From Oryzias latipes (Eukaryota; Chordata; Actinopteri; Beloniformes; Adrianichthyidae): a stretch of 64,000 bases of DNA. This document shows, one piece after another, positions 1 to 13,847 of this stretch. Position numbers and translations under genes: made by a program. Position 1 is the stretch's first letter, and each line of letters begins with the position of its first letter. The notes under the pieces were generated by a model. The model was not told the DNA's origin, searched no databases, and saw only the letters and a program-made list of their open reading frames with translations. Where the stretch lies: assembly GCF_002234675.1 (NCBI RefSeq), contig NC_019872.2, forward strand, positions 10,289,950-10,353,949, read 5' to 3'.

Positions 1-2930
<2,930 letters not shown>

Positions 2931-3023
2931 TGTGGTCTGCCGCCAGCTGTAAGGCGAGTGACAGTAAGTGATGCTGTCCTTTCTGCCCCACACTGTTACC
3001 TGCCTAGAGAGACCATTCACACC
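2931..3023 (-). other. supt20h: SUPT20H 5' untranslated exon segment
   Basis: Continuous with the ATG at 2928-2930. The minus strand shows an AG acceptor at 3025-3024 preceded by a pyrimidine-rich tract, then about 93 untranslated nt ending in the start codon, which is followed at once by GTGAGT. The start codon is therefore the last codon of this exon. This segment joins an upstream first exon whose donor I cannot fix; a GC-type donor near 3495-3500 (AAG then GCAAGT on the minus strand) is one candidate. Confidence 0.7.
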
Positions 3024-3389
3024 CTGCAGAGGAAAACAAGCAGCCATCCAGGCGGGTCAGCAGCGGGTCACACAGCTCTGACAAAAGTAAAGAGACGGAG
3101 AAGCTCTGACTGATGCCAGGAGGTTAAGCTGACACACTGACGCCACACACAAAACAGCTACAAAGCTGGAGAGTGCAATGGTTTTTCTTTTAAGTTGATT
3201 GATCCTCTTTTTTTTTCAATATGAAATTCTGTTGTATTAAAACAAATAAATACACACATTAAACGAGTCAACGAAGCAAAGGAGGAGTGGTAAGTATCAC
3301 TAGTGCTAGAGCAGAAAGAGGCTGAGCAGCAACAAGCCCGGTGATGCCTGACCGTTGAGGATCACATTGCTAGCGTTAGCATTCCTCCT

Positions 3390-3665
3390 CCTCCTGAGCT
3401 GCAAGTTACCAGCTACGCTAACGCTCCTAGGTCGTCCCAGACGCCGCCTGAAAGGGGGACGCGCGTCGCAACGACAGAGGTTCACTTGCCTTCGAGGTTG
3501 CATAGCGGCCGAGGAGGACTCCAACGCATGAAAACAAAATGAAATTGAAATATCAGTGTCTTCATTGAAAAAAAGTCGGAGCAGCAGCCATTTTCTTCCA
3601 GTGTGACAACAACAGCGAAACTTCCGGCTCGGTCGGCGGTGGGCGGGGCCACGCCGAGAGCCTAC
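3390..3665 (-). promoter_or_regulatory. supt20h: CpG-rich promoter / first exon of SUPT20H
   Basis: A local CpG-rich island in AT-rich DNA. It contains a GGGCGGGGC Sp1-type box near 3641-3650 and, on the minus strand, an ETS-type CCGGAAGT site just downstream of it (about 3619-3627). No TATA box is visible. It sits about 0.6 kb upstream of the SUPT20H start codon, in the position expected for a housekeeping promoter. A short upstream ORF begins at minus-strand ATG 3591-3589 (ATG GCT GCT GCT CCG...) and stops after nine codons. Transcription probably starts near 3600-3630 (inference). Confidence 0.6.
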
Positions 3666-4109
3666 ATCATGAGCTGATCAGTGATCAGTTTAAGGACCAT
3701 TGTGAATCACATAATGCGGGTAAGGAGAGTCTGTTCACCCATTATTATTGATGATATATACTTTTTTTTAATCCACAGCATTTATGACTTATAGGAGTAA
3801 AAAAACACACACAACTATCACTGTACAAAGTGGAAAAACTAAACTAATAACGCAATTTATTGGTTTTCTCTTATCTCCCTCAAACGAAAAACAGGCCAGT
3901 GGCTTATGTTTAGATCTTCACTATTTAAGAAGATTAATTTGTGACTGGGCTGTTTGACAAGAACAAGGGAGACACGCAGACCCATAAAGCTGATGAGTCA
4001 CGCAAACATTTATGGAAGTGGAAGATGCTGAGTCAGAAGTGAGCATTTTTCAGAAACAGTAAGGTATCATGCCAAAAAAGAGAACCACTGATACAATAGT
4101 TGCTCTGAG

Positions 4110-4639
4110 GATGTTACCAGAGAAGAACAGATAAGGTCAGAAGGAGCTGCATTGTGCCTTTGTTTGTATAGAGAAAGTCTATAGAATACCAAGAGAGAAG
4201 AGCTGTGGTTTGTATGAGGAAGTCTGCAGTTGCAGGGAAGTACGTTGATGCTGAGCTGGTCATATATGAGATCTGTAAGACAGCGGTGAAATGTCCTTTA
4301 GGTGTGACAGAGGACTGCAAGGTGGAGGGGGGACTGCACCAAGAATCAAATTTGAGCTCCTTTCTTGTTTGCTGCAGTGATGGACAGACTGTCAGAGGAG
4401 GTTAGATAAGAATCTCTTGACCTTGATGTTTACAAATGACATTGTGATCTGTAGTGAGAACAGTGAGAAGGTGAACAAACATCTAGAGGTGGGGGTTTAC
4501 GCTAGAAAGAAGAGGAATGAAGGTCAGCTCCAGCAACACAGAAGATCTGTGTGTCAATGAAAAAAATAGAAGAGGAGCAGTGAAGCTACAGGGAGTAGTG
4601 GTGAAGAAGATGGACGACTTTAAGTGCTTAGGGTCAACA
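4110..4639 (+). pseudogene. RTE-type LINE reverse transcriptase relic, left part
   Basis: Decayed reverse-transcriptase coding sequence of the RTE/BovB-like type found in many fish. Recognisable conserved blocks, spread over shifting frames, include KYVDAELVIYEICKTAV, a GLHQ motif, the LERRGMKVS block and a KCLGST end. Stop codons and frameshifts interrupt it throughout. It breaks off at about 4639 where an L2-type tail begins, and homology resumes at about 5425, so a single older relic was split by a later insertion. Confidence 0.6.
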
Positions 4640-5400
4640 AATTCAAATTCAAATTAATTTTATTTACAAAGCACCTTTCATGTCAAACAGACAGCTCAAG
4701 GTGCTTTCCATAAAAAAAACAAGAATACAATAAAAACAAACCCCACACATGAAGTAAAATAATAAATAAGCCCCTCAAAATAAAACACACAAAAACAAGC
4801 ACAAGTAAAAGAGAAATAACAGAGCTTAAGAAAAGAGAACCCAGAAGGCGCCGTCCGCCCTGTCCTCCTGTTGGCCGGGGTGTCAGCATCTAAGCAACAC
4901 AAGCACAACTCATCCCCAGCACCCCCCACCCCAGAGACCCCCAACAACCAGGCCCAGAGCACCAAACGTGGGCGCACCAGGCCCAGCAGCCCAGGGAGTC
5001 GGAACAAGAGGTGCCAGAGGCCAAGCATGGACAGAATCTCTTTGAGCCCGAACATTAACACCCCGGCCAAGGGTGAGAAAACACTCAAACAGTCTAAAAT
5101 GTAAAAGTAATAAAATAAGTAAGTTAATATATAAAAACAGGTAAAATATCCAAATATTAATTAAAATACGATAAGATGATTTACTGCCTAAAAAAGTCTA
5201 AAATATAAATTAGAATAAGTTAGAATATAAAAAGACTAAAAGACATTAAACAAATGAATATTTGATAAAACAGCATATAAAATATAAGAGTAAAAATACC
5301 ACATATAAGATCTATTTAAAAGCTAAGTTAAATAGATGAGTCTTTAGTTTCTTTTTAAAAACCTCAACAGAGGATGAGGTCCTCAAATGAAGAGTATGAG
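4640..5400 (-). mobile_element. L2-type LINE 3' end inserted in RTE relic
   Basis: The minus strand ends with the last residues of a reverse-transcriptase ORF, VEVFKKKLKTHLFNLAFK followed by a stop at 5312-5314. This closely resembles the C-terminus of the larger L2-type LINE at 32345-36238. An AT-rich 3' untranslated region follows, then a tail reading AAGGTGCTTTGTAAATAAAA and an (AATTTG)n run at 4640-4660. It is 5'-truncated, as is usual for LINE insertions. The left boundary falls exactly where RTE homology stops; the right boundary near 5400 is approximate. Confidence 0.6.
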
Positions 5401-5424
5401 AAAAGAGGTGGAGAGGCGCATAGA

Positions 5425-5750
5425 GAGCACCCATGTTGTTGGCTCTGAGAAAGAGACAGGAGGCAGAGCTGAAGGAAGCAGAGATGAAGATGTTGAGGCA
5501 TTCTTTGGGTCTTTTTGGAAAGATCAGGGTGGATAGGATCAGGAATGAATCCATCAGATGAACAGCTCAAGATAGATGTTTGGAGATAAATGCAGGGAGG
5601 CAGATTGAGATGGTTTAGACAAGTTAAGAGTAGTTATGTTGGAGCTACCAGGAAAGTTGCAGAGAGAAAGGCCAAATTGGAGGTTTGTGGATGTGATGAA
5701 GGAAGGCATAGGGTTGTAGGGCAAAAATGAGGAGATTAGATAGAGGTAGA
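5425..5750 (+). pseudogene. RTE-type LINE relic, right part
   Basis: Continues the RTE relic at 4110-4639. Recognisable blocks are LRKRQEAELK, AEMKMLRHSLG, RIRNESIR, REARLRWF and a degenerate proline/arginine-rich tail, again broken by stops and frame changes. It is not functional. Confidence 0.55.
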
Positions 5751-5877
5751 GCTTTTGCTGTACCTACCCATAAAGGAAGCAACCAAAGGACCAAAAAGGC
5801 ATTGCATTTTACTAAGTGACATTCAGTTGTGCAAAACTTTCTAAAAGTGTTTCTGCTTGAAATATAGGACCCTAAAG

Positions 5878-6044
5878 CAGGGGTGGAAAACTCCAGCCCT
5901 CGAGGGCCGGGGTGCCTGCATGTTTTCCAGATATCTGTGCCCTACTCACAGCTTTTGGTTCAAGTGTTTCCAGTCAATCAGAACATGACAGTGCAGGGTT
6001 TGTTGGAAAACAAGCAGGAATGCAGCCCTCGGTCCACACCCCTG
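5878..6044. mobile_element. hAT MITE with perfect 8-bp target duplication
   Basis: A 167-bp element with ends CAGGGGTGGAAAAC and (reverse complement of the right end) CAGGGGTGTGGACC, flanked on both sides by CCCTAAAG (5870-5877 and 6045-6052). CAGGGGT termini and an 8-bp target duplication are hallmarks of hAT transposons. It has no ORF. Confidence 0.75.
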
Positions 6045-6052
6045 CCCTAAAG

Positions 6053-9000
6053 GACACTATTTTAGCAGAGTTGTTGCTTGAAATTCCCAAACTGAACAGT
6101 AGATGGTACAGTAGTATAGTCAGTTAAAACACCTAGAACTGTAAAGGGATGGGTCTGAGTAGTAGATTTTCTCAAATCTGTTGTATTTTTTTTTATTAAA
6201 CACAGATAATACGAACTACATAAGAAATAATGCACACTATTATGCATTTAATTAACATTTCTTGTTTTTATCACTTCAATAATGAGAAGTTTTTTTTTTA
6301 TCACCAAAAAATTTGCCAGAATCCTAAAGTACATGTAGAGGCTTGATGCTTGATTATTAAAATGAGCAAATCACTCATAAAACAATATTTTTGTGGTCAT
6401 GTCAGCTAGTTCAATGTTTGAATGTTTTTAAGAGTAGTCCAGCAGGTCTTAACACATGGCTCTGTTTGAAATCAGCTTTTAAATCTAAGGGTGCAATTGC
6501 AATTTATGTGCACTCAAAAGGCAAGATTTAGAGGGTGCTGTTGCATAATTGATCTCTTCTGAGTTTAAATCTGCAAAAGTTTTATCAAGAGACAGAACCA
6601 CAGTGAAGCATGACTTCATGGGCTGGACAGTGACTAGAAAGTATCCTTAAATCACACTACAAACAGTTTCACTTCTCTGGCTGCAAAAAATAAAGAAAAG
6701 ATCAAAAGTGTCCAGTCTATTTCATACAGTCTAATGAGCACCAGTTCTCCTTTATTCTGACTTTATCCCATCCAGGATGTTGCTAAACAGCCATGCTGCT
6801 GTGTTCAACGGACACACGCCCCCACAAGAATTCATTCTGTTTGTCCCAGAAGGAAAACTATGGAACTCAACATGAACAGTCGCATGATGCCAAACATCTG
6901 GGATGTTGGATACTGTACCGAATTAAATCTCAGCAGCCTTAAAAACCGTTGAAGGAGCAGATTTATGAGGATGTCATTTTCAGGTTTTTATAAATATTTT
7001 TTTTGCAGCCAGTTGGGCATTAATGTTGTTCTGTATCATACTTAAATGTATCTTCTGTCACCTGATGAATCCATTTCGGGGTCAAGGGGTTCCCGGAGCC
7101 AACCCAGCAAAAGGGCGAAGGCAAAGTACACCCTGGAAAGGTCCTGGAAAGGATATTTAAAAAAAAACATCCACATTTGCATTGATTAACAATTTTTGTT
7201 TTAAGGTTAAAGTCCTATTAGGTGTCACACACCTAGGTGTGTGAGATGTGTTCTCCGCATTTGACCCATCCCCTGGGGGAGCGGTGAGATTATTTACAAG
7301 TTGGGATCTGCAGAAAAGAAGAGGCAAATGGCCAGCACAGATGCCTTGTGCGCACTGAGCCTTGATTGCATTGCAATTACTTCTTGGTTTTTCTTGACTT
7401 TTAGAGTCAAAGTGAGGACATGAGAAGATCTTTACTAATAGCTGCCACACAATACAATCATTTATACAAGCTCTTTGGTGTGTTTGACGGTTTGCCACAG
7501 TCCCATCAGCACTGTGTCCTCAGCAGAATGCTCCAGATGTTCTCAGCTCAGATCCAGAACTGTGTATACCGGTACTCCTGGAAGTGTATACCGCAAAACA
7601 ACAAAACGGCAACTTCCAAAATGCTTTAGATCAGGACAGTTCCATGCAACCACAACTACCAAAGCACCTTAGTCCATTAAAACTTTAAGCTTTAAGCAGG
7701 AGTCTTTCATCTGTGCGCTATTCCGTGTTTGATTAATGACTTCCACAATTTTTTGCCACACGCCAGGGTTTTATTATTTTTTTAATCTTAGCTTGTGGAC
7801 TCTATCATATCAAAAATTATTTACACTTTAAAAATTGCATGAGACAGAACAAAGATAATAAATATTAATATATTAGTCATTCTTGTGTTTTTACAGTCAA
7901 GGATAAGGTGAACTAAAAAAGATAAGGAGAGAAAATTCTGTTTCTAAACTATCAGAGAGTTTGCAGAACAGTTTAGCCTGTAAGACACCTGCAGAACATG
8001 TTCTTATATCATGTTCTGTATTTCTCCAGTTTCCAACAGTGAAATGTTTATCGATACTATATATTTACAGGTGAGAGAAGAAATTCCAAGGAGACATGAA
8101 ACTGGCTGCTTAAAGTCTATAGTGTCTCAACCCATTTGAAATGTAAATTGTCTTTTTCAAAGAACTGTTTCACTGCAGTGTTACTGAGTTCTTCTGTACA
8201 CTTCTTATTCTAATCCATGATAATTTTTATTTACAATAAATTGATTTGTTTCAGAAAAGGTTTTACAAATGTTGCTAAGTTTCTTTTAACCACATAAAAT
8301 GAGTTTTAACTTGATTGTGATTGCAAATATTCAAATCAAGGCAATGGATGTAAAATACAGAGAAAATTATATTTTTAGGAGACCTAAAACATCTGTAATC
8401 ATGTAACCTTATGTAGGTTCAATGCATAAAATAAATCAATAGGCCTTTAGGATGGTCTCCAAAAGCAGCTGTCCTCGCTCTGTGAGGTCAGCTGGGAGGA
8501 CCCCAGGGGAGAAACAGAGTGATGTAAAGATTGCAATATGTTTCCCAACAAGGTTTCAAATAATTCATCCTTTAAAACCAGTTTAAAATTCAGCAGGAAT
8601 TCACATTACCTCCAGTTCTCTGCTGTGACTTATTTTGTGATCGGCATGCCCTCATTCTATTCTGCTTTGACTGCAGCTTAAACTAAACTTAAATTAAACT
8701 TAAACTAAAAAACACTTTTATTATTTATTCAAAGACTAAAAAAAATCTGGTCTTATCTCATCAGAGTGTCACCAGTGGTAATCAATCCAAGACAGAAACA
8801 TGAAACCAGAAAATAGTGTTGGACAGGAATGATGTTTTGTGGTTGGAAGGGAAATAAAGACAAAATAGTGACTAAATCCAAAAAGAGTGTCTAGTTTCAA
8901 GAGCTTAAAATAGTTTTGATGTATTTCCCTCCTGGAAATCCAACAAAAAGCTGTCATGATTGATGTACTTTGTGAATTACCAAGTAATTGAGTCTGTTTC

Positions 9001-9330
9001 TTCATCTGTTTCATTTTAAGATTTGTTTTTTAATCATGACTCAAAATTGTTTCATCACACTGTTTATCATCTGAAGGGTTTTCTTTTTCACACACTTTGT
9101 GGAAATTTCCAAACTGTAAGTTAAAGAGCAATCCTTGATCTAAAAATACTTAATGGTATTAAAAAGATGACACAATCATAGCTCTTGCTGAGAAATGGAA
9201 AAATTCAAAGATCATTTAATTTGTTATAGTTGAAATTTTTTTGACCAATTACATCTAATTATCTTAGGGAATGATGACCAACGACAATTTGCTGGTATCT
9301 TTTAGTGGATCTTTTACTAATATTTTTAAG
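6053..9330. other. Intergenic, no gene recognised
   Basis: AT-rich DNA without an ORF or exon pattern I can support. Two short interspersed-repeat scraps are visible: about 7065-7150 (a degenerate GGGGTTCCCGGAGCCAACCC...ACACCCTGGA segment) and about 7199-7300 (a degenerate ATTTGACCCATCCCC-type fish repeat). The rest shows nothing recognisable on either strand. Confidence 0.5.
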
Positions 9331-9590
9331 GCGGCCGTGGTGCAGCGGTAGGGCGGTCAACCCATGATTGTAATATTGCAGGTTTGATTCCTGCCTTGCA
9401 CACGCATGAGTCGAAGTGTCCTCGGGCAACACACTGAACCCCACCTTGCCTCTGGTGGTAGGTGGGCGCCTGTGTTTGGCGGCGGAGCGACCACCAGTGT
9501 TTGTGACTGTGTGAATGGGTCTGTGACTGTAAAACGTTTTGTCCTTGTAGGTAGAAAAGGGCTATATAAGTATACGTCATTTACCATTTT
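9331..9590 (+). mobile_element. tRNA-derived SINE, copy 1
   Basis: Has a tRNA-like head with A-box (GTGGTGCAGCGGTAGGG) and B-box (GGTTTGATTCC), a central CCTCGGGCAACACACTGAACC stretch, and a LINE-like 3' hairpin tail ending GGGCTATATAAG. The same element occurs at 41356-41614, which is close to identical over its length. It was transcribed by Pol III and relied on a LINE partner for mobility (inference from structure). Confidence 0.7.
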
Positions 9591-9719
9591 ACGCCATTTT
9601 AATAGCAGTGACTGTGTCCTTTCAATCAGGTGAACAGATTATGCTCTGCAACATTCTTCCAAGAGACTCAAAATTGGTCAGACTCAGTCACAAAGGGTTA
9701 AAGACTTGGTTAATTTCAC

Positions 9720-10060
9720 TAATGCTGTACTCACATGCACCTATACGGGGGCTAGACCCATGCATGCTCTGCAGGTTTTTGGGTTGTCCAGGCTTGTGCG
9801 GGGGTCGTAAATAAGTGTGGCCACATCCTAAAGGGAGCGCAGGTATGTCTTGCAGTTCCCTTGAGACTCGCACCACCAACTTAAGGGATACGATTAAAAT
9901 GGAACGTACCATTGTTGTGGTAAGTGTATCATGAAGTGTTTGTAAGGATAATGTACATACAAGTGATGTTGTTGTACAGTGCCCTTCTGCTGCACTCTAG
10001 TCATTAGTGAAGTGTGCATACTGGCTCCTTGAAGATCGTGCACAAATGCTGCATGCATGC
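9720..10060 (+). repeat. Unclassified interspersed repeat, copy 1
   Basis: Shares with 39895-40125 the ordered landmarks GCAGGTTTTTGGGTTGTC, TCTTGCAGT, CCTTGAG-CTCG, CCAACTTAA, ACATTGTTGT-like and GGTAAGTGTAT segments, then CTCTAGTC and AGTGAAGTGTGC-like sequence. The copies are roughly 75-80% alike by eye, with an extra stretch in this one. No ORF or terminal repeats were found. Sequence to about 10440 may belong to the same element. Confidence 0.45.
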
Positions 10061-10439
10061 ATGGGGTGTGCAGGAGATAAAGGAGTGCCCTGAAGAACAC
10101 CAACAGGATGCCCACACAAGCTACACTCTAATTTCTTCATTTCTAACAGTCAAGCTGCATGCGAGTGCACACAAGGAAGATAGACTTGCTTGAACCTCAC
10201 CAGGCCCCTTGCGCAGAAAAATGAAAATATATGAACTTCACGTCTGCGTCACATCTACTTCACGCTTACCCTTATGTGTTAAGTGTTCACGTACAGGTTT
10301 GTCCATTTTCTGCCTGCAGACAGCAGGTACTTAAATGCACAGGTGGAAACTTAAAAAGACTTGCAGAGTGACTGAAACAGGAAGTGACTTTCACAGTAAC
10401 AGAACAAACTGGGTGTGGCAGAAACCATCACAGGGTTGA

Positions 10440-13400
10440 AATAGAGTCATTTGTTGGCAAATGCGCAAGCAATAAAGTTAAAAAACATTATGACGATCTT
10501 TAAATCATCTAAGCAGTTATGCATATTTCAAAGTTTCATTGACAGATTGATGGGGGTGCCTTAAACAATGCAACATTTTTTCCTTACATCTTCTTTTTTT
10601 CCTCTCTTATTAAACAAATGATGATCATTAAAGAAAAGTAAGCCTTAACTTGTTTTGTTGTAATAGCTTATCTTAGCTTTAGTGTTGATAAAACTGTGAA
10701 ATGCCTTCTATTGAAATTAAATTTAGCGTGAAGTTTGCAATTAACATTTGTGCTCAATCTCATTTCAGCCATTATTGTGTCAATCAAACCGTTCAAATAG
10801 ACGAGCATTAAAGACAGAGCAGATATGAGCTGCATCCATATCTTATTTCATTTTAATGAATCGGCTTTGGAGAGGTATTTAATCAGATGTGATTAGATTT
10901 CAAAGACGAAAAGCACTGAAGCTGCAGCTCTGAGCAAACTAAATCAGTCATCCCCTTAAGGTCAGGAAATCAATCTGTGTCAAGAGTACAAACAATGTAA
11001 CTTCCATTCCAAAAGTCTGAAATGACTCCTCCAAAGAGTGATTTAAAGGGCCTTTAGGCATTGAGGCACCTATCATGAAATGTGATGAAATGGATCCCAA
11101 TAGGTGTGTAAGTCTTTCAAAGGTACAAGTCTGGAAATGTCAGACTCAGAGCCCAATGTAATGTGTTAGCTCACTGTTGATATTCAGCTCTCTGGAAATC
11201 ACTCTCCTGTCTGCTCCTAAAGGAATTTTTGTCTCTTGCCTTTAGTGGATCAGCTCGCTGTAGAGCTTCACAGTCACTGAGACTTGTAACACAACCAAAA
11301 CAAGTGTGTGAGAGCTGGCGAGAGACTAAGGGGGAGCTAGAAATAATGTCAGACTAGAATGGTCTTGCAGAGCAGCGCAGCATGAGGTTTTGGCCAAAAA
11401 GAATATACTGAAGGCCAGGGACTGAACGCTTGTCTTCTATTTTCCAACACAATGACAAGCTTACTCCATTACTTCCCTGTCGACTCTCCTGCAGCATTTC
11501 TCCAAACAGCACAGCTGTCTTGAATTCAACAGTGGAAAGTGTTCTCATTCTGTCAGCAAAGGGATCTTCAGCATCACATTCATCAGCATTTGTGAGACTT
11601 TCAGAAAGAAAATCCAACATCATTTCATAAAGAATAGGGAACCAAGAATTTATTTTATCAATTTGTGATTAAAATAAAATGTAAACTTTTGGGCAACTTC
11701 TTAACCAAATACATTTACCGTTGACGTAAAGCAAAATATATAAATTAGAATAACTAGAAAGTATTTTAAGTGTCTTTTTAAGACTTATTTTTCTCTTTAA
11801 AAAACATAGCAAGACAAACACAGCTTTGTAATCCAATTTTACTCATTTGCTTTTTAAGAAAAAAAGCGAATGTGTTGATTTGTTGATTGAAAATGGGATA
11901 ATTTTTTGTTTTTTTATTATTTGATAAAAGAAAAATAAATTTATGTTTTTCAAATATTCATTTTGTTCTACCACTAATATCAAACTTGTAAATCATCTTA
12001 GTTGTCTTTAATGCTTGACCTTTGATCAATCTATTGTGAAAAAAATAAAAATAAAGCCTGGACCCCATGGGCTCAAGCTCCGGATTTTGGGTAGTGGAGG
12101 CCATTTTAAAATGGTGGCCAAACTGAAATTGATTCAACAGATACAGTGTTAAATATATAAATGTAAACGTATTTACTTTTAGCTTTAAGGTATTTTTGTT
12201 TTAACTTTGAAACTGGTTGAAGCTACAAGAGGGAAACTCCAGATGTTCTGGAAGATGAAAAAGTTTCATTCCCCTTTTTGACTAACGGGTCCAGCGTTGT
12301 TGGGAGACTGATTGCCAGCAGCTTGAGGGAACTGGAAGAGCTGCCTCATCTCTTGTCCAAACTTCACAGCTCCCAAATACATTAAGTTGTTGCTTTGACC
12401 TTTGTCTTTTACGAGTTCCTTTCATGACTCTCCCAAGAAAACTATTGATTTCTTGATTAATATCCCTGGTATGATAAAGTATTGTTTGATCTTGGTGAAG
12501 AACTGCTTTGTTTGTGCTTTTGATGGCTGAAAAATATGAATAAATATTTTTTATTAATAGAGATATATTCAGTTGCTAAAATGTGTCAAAACAAGACTGT
12601 GGAAAATGGAAAATAGGCCATGAAGTGTTTTTTTGGTTTGATGTTGTTTCAAAATGTATGTCTCTGTTCCAGCAGTTGTGGGATGGTCTTAGGTGTGGTC
12701 TTGTCTTTCATAGATGTTGGAGGCAGAGATGTTTGGCATTGATATAGTTTTTTCCGCTCCTTTAATCACACTAATGGATACTGCCTAAGAGAAACATATT
12801 AAAATGAAAGATAAAAAATGAATCCTGAGATGAAACACTCAAAACCTGCTTAAACATGCAGGTTCACATCACACTACCCACAAAAACTCACCCAAAATAA
12901 CAAGTTAAGGACTATTACCCAAGAGGAATTTATGTATATATTAATAATCATAACAGTAATAAAAGCCCGTATAAAAGATCAGCTCGCTCTATGTCGGAGC
13001 TTTGTTTACATCGGAACTCCAATTTCTTCTTCTATGGATTTATCCAGACCAATCTTTCACGTCATCGGACCAACGTACAGCATATCAAATAGTGTGACAT
13101 CATCATTAGTTGCAGGCCGTGTTCGGTGGCCTGCCGGACAATGCCAACATTATTATTATTATTGTAACCCCTTTACACCTGAATTCATTTTCAACTTTGA
13201 AAAAAAATCACTTCTGTTTTTGCTTTCAAATTGATGCTAAATCAGGGTAAGTCTGTAGCAGAAGTGGTTTAATGAACACTTGCATCAATGGTATCAAGGG
13301 GTTTATGGTTTCTGTGGTACAGTACATATTAAAAATAGAATTAGCTGCTATTACAAAGAAGCGAGAACCATTTTAATGTAAACGTTCATGAACCATAGGA

Positions 13401-13847
13401 GAATAAAACATTCTTCTTCATGCAGTTGTTATTTATTATGCTGTGTCAAAAAAAAGTTATTTAAATTGGCACTAAAATGCAGAATTATACCAAAACAATA
13501 CAACACTCAAAATGTCAGCATGTTCCTAAAAAATGAGGGGGTGTCATCACACCAAAGATTCTGCAAAGTGCTGGTCTTTGATCAGCTGGATCCACACCAG
13601 ACTTAGATCGGCAAGTACAAAGTGTAGTGATTGAAGATTTATGGTGTTCCTGCATGTGACTGGAATGAAATACAAAAAAAGCAAGTACAGAATTCTGAGC
13701 CACTAAAGAAAATTAACTATATATGGATTTTACCTTGACAAGAATGCAGTAAAACTATAACAAGTACAGAGTATCTTAACTCATGTAACATGTTTTTTGT
13801 ACAATTATGTTCAATTTACCTTTTTTTTTAATCTTGTTTTTATTTTA
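10440..13847. other. Intergenic, no gene recognised
   Basis: AT-rich sequence with no supportable gene. Short ORFs here are unremarkable and lack exon signals. A short (ATT)n run lies at about 13149-13164. No other named feature was found. Confidence 0.45.
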
